NCBI GenBank assembly: GCA_028818995.1
Contig: JAPPMR010000032.1
Span: forward strand, 1-7,222
Direction of reading: 5' to 3'
DNA length: 7,222 nucleotides
Origin: Candidatus Poribacteria bacterium
Lineage (GTDB): Bacteria > Poribacteria > WGA-4E > WGA-3G
The notes under the pieces are model-generated. The model ran no database searches. It was not told the DNA's origin and saw only the letters and a list, made by a program, of their open reading frames with translations. Shown here one piece after another: positions 5,829-7,222 of this stretch (position 1 is its first letter; each line of letters opens with the position of its first letter). The translations under genes were made by a program, and so were the position numbers.

Positions 5829-6095
5829 ATGTTTTTCGTCTTTTGTATATTTATTTTACCGATTACAATTTTACTAATTTTGCTCCTTTCTACCCGGCAG
5901 AAAACAGACAGTGAATCACCATCAACAGCCCCCATGGAAGTTTGTGCACTCTGCCAGAAAGAATTTCCAATGAACCAATTGGTGGAAAAAGAGATAGGCA
6001 CTTACGGTAGAGTTTACTGTTTCTGTGGGGAATGTATCGAAACACTATACAACGAATTTAAAGGTAAAACAGATATAAAACAGGAGAATAAATAA
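5829..6095 (+). CDS. Small membrane-anchored protein with CxxC pairs (zinc-ribbon-like)
   Basis: This 88-residue protein is of unknown function. Residues 2-21 are a single hydrophobic segment (FFVFCIFILPITILLILLL) followed by Ser-Thr-Arg and a polar Ser/Pro linker (22-35), so it is likely anchored with most of the chain in the cytoplasm. The C-terminal part has CALC (Cys39, Cys42) and, after 21 residues, CFCGEC (Cys64, Cys66, Cys69), then a Lys/Glu-rich end. Paired CxxC motifs at this spacing suggest a small zinc ribbon or treble-clef-like knuckle; a redox role is the alternative. The start is set by the promoter at 5761-5789 and AAGGA at 5817-5821. Its stop TAA overlaps the kinase ATG by one base (TAATG), which suggests translational coupling. 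I do not recognise a named family. Confidence 0.75.
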   Translation: MFFVFCIFILPITILLILLLSTRQKTDSESPSTAPMEVCALCQKEFPMNQLVEKEIGTYGRVYCFCGECIETLYNEFKGKTDIKQENK

Positions 6096-7138
6096 TGTAT
6101 GATTTAGTTACGTTTGGCGAAGCGATGATCCGTCTCACAGCACCAGAGTTTATGCGCTTAGAGCAGGTATCATCCTTGGCAATCACAGCAGGTGGTGCGG
6201 AGATGAACGTCGCTGTGAACGCTGCACAACTCGGCTTAAGAACAGCATGGGTCTCACGACTCGTGGATAATTGGTCAGGTCGCTATATCCGCAACAAAGG
6301 GCAGGAACTCGGTGTTGACATGTCCAATATTGTATGGGTGGAATTTGACGGTGTGGGCTTTGAACGGAACGGGTTTTATCATCTTGAAATGGGGGCAGGT
6401 CCCCGAGCGAGCAGTGTTACTTATGACCGTGGACATTCGGCTATATCTAAGGTGCAAACCGGTGAAATTGATTGGACATCTATTTTTAGCAAGGCGCGAT
6501 GGTTTCATTTAAGCGGTATCACACCTGCTTTGTCGGAATCTGCAGCTGCTGTTTCCGCTGAAGCACTCAAAGCCGCACGTGCCGCCGGTGTTAAAACAAG
6601 TTACGATCTCAACTTCCGTTCTAAATTGTGGAGTGCAGAGCAAGCGCAAGCGGCAAACCGACCGATGATGGAACATGTTTCTGTTCTTATCGGAAACGAA
6701 GAGGATTTTGAGAAATCCTTGGGGTTCGCTGCAGAAGGCACAACTGAATCTTATAGCAAACTTGAACCTGATAGTTATAAAGAGGTCGCACAGCGTGTAA
6801 AAGAGGCTTTCCCAAACATTGAGATGATTGGCACAACGTTGCGTGACGCTAAAACCGGCTGGTTAAACGATTGGCGGACACTCCTGTTTGATGGCGAAGA
6901 ATTTTATCTGTCACGCATCTATGAAGATTTAGAATTGGTGGACCGAGTCGGTGGTGGTGATAGTTTCTCATCTGGATTGATCTTTAGTCTATTGAATGGA
7001 AAATCATCTCAGGATGCAGTTGATTTTGCTGGCGGATATTCTGCCTTAGCACACACCTTCCCAGGCGACTTCAACTGGGCAACAGCAGCAGAGGCAGAAA
7101 AAGCGATGCAGGCGGGGGGCGTGCGTATCAGTCGTTAA
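6095..7138 (+). CDS. kdgK: PfkB-family sugar kinase, probable 2-keto-3-deoxygluconate kinase
   Basis: This 347-residue cytoplasmic ribokinase-fold enzyme most likely phosphorylates 2-keto-3-deoxygluconate with ATP, giving the Entner-Doudoroff intermediate KDPG. It opens with the family's first strand, LVTFGEAMIRL (4-14). The substrate-site glycines follow in AGGAEMNVAVNAAQLG (32-47). YDLNFRSKLW (170-179) is typical of the KDG-kinase branch. DRVGGGDSF (283-291) is the PfkB second signature, with Asp289 the catalytic base and Gly286-Gly288 the anion hole. CAGGAG at 6081-6086 stands eight bases before the ATG, inside the end of the upstream gene, and the one-base overlap TAATG suggests coupled translation. 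Length is slightly above the usual 310-340, with an insertion around 211-228. Other PfkB substrates (fructose, 5-dehydro-2-deoxygluconate) cannot be excluded by sequence alone. Confidence 0.88.
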   Translation: MYDLVTFGEAMIRLTAPEFMRLEQVSSLAITAGGAEMNVAVNAAQLGLRTAWVSRLVDNWSGRYIRNKGQELGVDMSNIVWVEFDGVGFERNGFYHLEMGAGPRASSVTYDRGHSAISKVQTGEIDWTSIFSKARWFHLSGITPALSESAAAVSAEALKAARAAGVKTSYDLNFRSKLWSAEQAQAANRPMMEHVSVLIGNEEDFEKSLGFAAEGTTESYSKLEPDSYKEVAQRVKEAFPNIEMIGTTLRDAKTGWLNDWRTLLFDGEEFYLSRIYEDLELVDRVGGGDSFSSGLIFSLLNGKSSQDAVDFAGGYSALAHTFPGDFNWATAAEAEKAMQAGGVRISR

Positions 7139-7147
7139 ACAGATAAA

Positions 7148-7191
7148 ACTATTGGATAGTCCATCCTAAACTTATATGTATCATCAATAGT
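7148..7191. terminator. Inverted repeat after the kinase gene, weak terminator candidate
   Basis: ACTATTG (7148-7154) pairs perfectly with CAATAGT (7185-7191), starting ten bases after the kinase stop. Inside the 30-base loop, GGAT (7154-7157) can pair with ATCC (7163-7166). It sits where a terminator is expected, but no T-run follows, and it abuts the repeat at 7193. Confidence 0.35.
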
Positions 7192-7192
7192 C

Positions 7193-7216
7193 GGGAATCG
7201 GAGTTCCCTCCTACAA
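7193..7216 (-). repeat. REP-like hairpin element (right edge)
   Basis: GGGAA (7193-7197) pairs with TTCCC (7204-7208) across a six-base loop. On the minus strand the hairpin is preceded by TTGTAGGAG, the same head that precedes the palindrome at positions 1-34, while the hairpin arms differ. It lies within 80 bases after the kinase stop and reads toward that gene. Confidence 0.6.
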
Positions 7217-7222
7217 TGTTCT

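Overview
The window looks like a chromosomal stretch of an uncultured, moderately AT-rich, diderm-type bacterium. Candidatus Poribacteria (or a close relative) is my best guess. It rests on the pair of secreted LamG proteins ending in a K-[LM]-A-T-x-W-G-x-[IV]-K tail, the intergenic repeats built on a GTAGGAGCGA-like core, and the mix of sugar-acid and glyoxylate genes. This is inference from remembered family features, not a database result. I see no phage, transposase, CRISPR, tRNA or rRNA genes.

Layout. Positions 1-34 hold a REP-like palindrome. Two convergent genes (164-955 on +, 1102-1893 on -) each encode a 263-residue exported LamG/concanavalin A-like protein, and a nested hairpin at 989-1043 probably terminates both. 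A gene-poor stretch (1894-2486) carries the promoter of the second LamG gene, then four copies of a roughly 25-29 bp repeat in both orientations (2097-2257), a second inverted repeat (2319-2390) and a perfect hairpin (2390-2416). A strong sigma70-type promoter follows (2428-2456) for a COG3618/amidohydrolase-2 gene (2487-3341), a relative of sugar-lactone hydrolases. This gene converges on a complete malate synthase G gene (glcB, 5559-3376, - strand). GlcB and a small operon on the + strand are transcribed divergently from an intergenic region with two well-formed promoters. The operon encodes an 88-residue membrane-anchored protein with CxxC pairs (5829-6095) and a PfkB-family kinase most like 2-keto-3-deoxygluconate kinase (6095-7138), overlapping by one base. 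A second REP-like hairpin lies at the right edge (7193-7216).

How the genes may work together. A lactonase-like hydrolase, a 2-keto-3-deoxy-sugar-acid kinase and a glyoxylate-consuming malate synthase suggest oxidative catabolism of sugars or uronic acids, with C2 fragments recovered through glyoxylate. The LamG proteins could bind glycans outside the cytoplasm. These links rest on neighbourhood and family knowledge only: the genes are in separate transcription units, so co-regulation is not shown.

The most noteworthy points are the intergenic repeats, which share a GTAG-headed core like REP elements mobilised by RAYT transposases; the common C-terminal tail on two otherwise divergent LamG proteins; the translationally coupled small Cys-rich membrane protein; and three starts that must be moved downstream because of promoter or ribosome-site placement.
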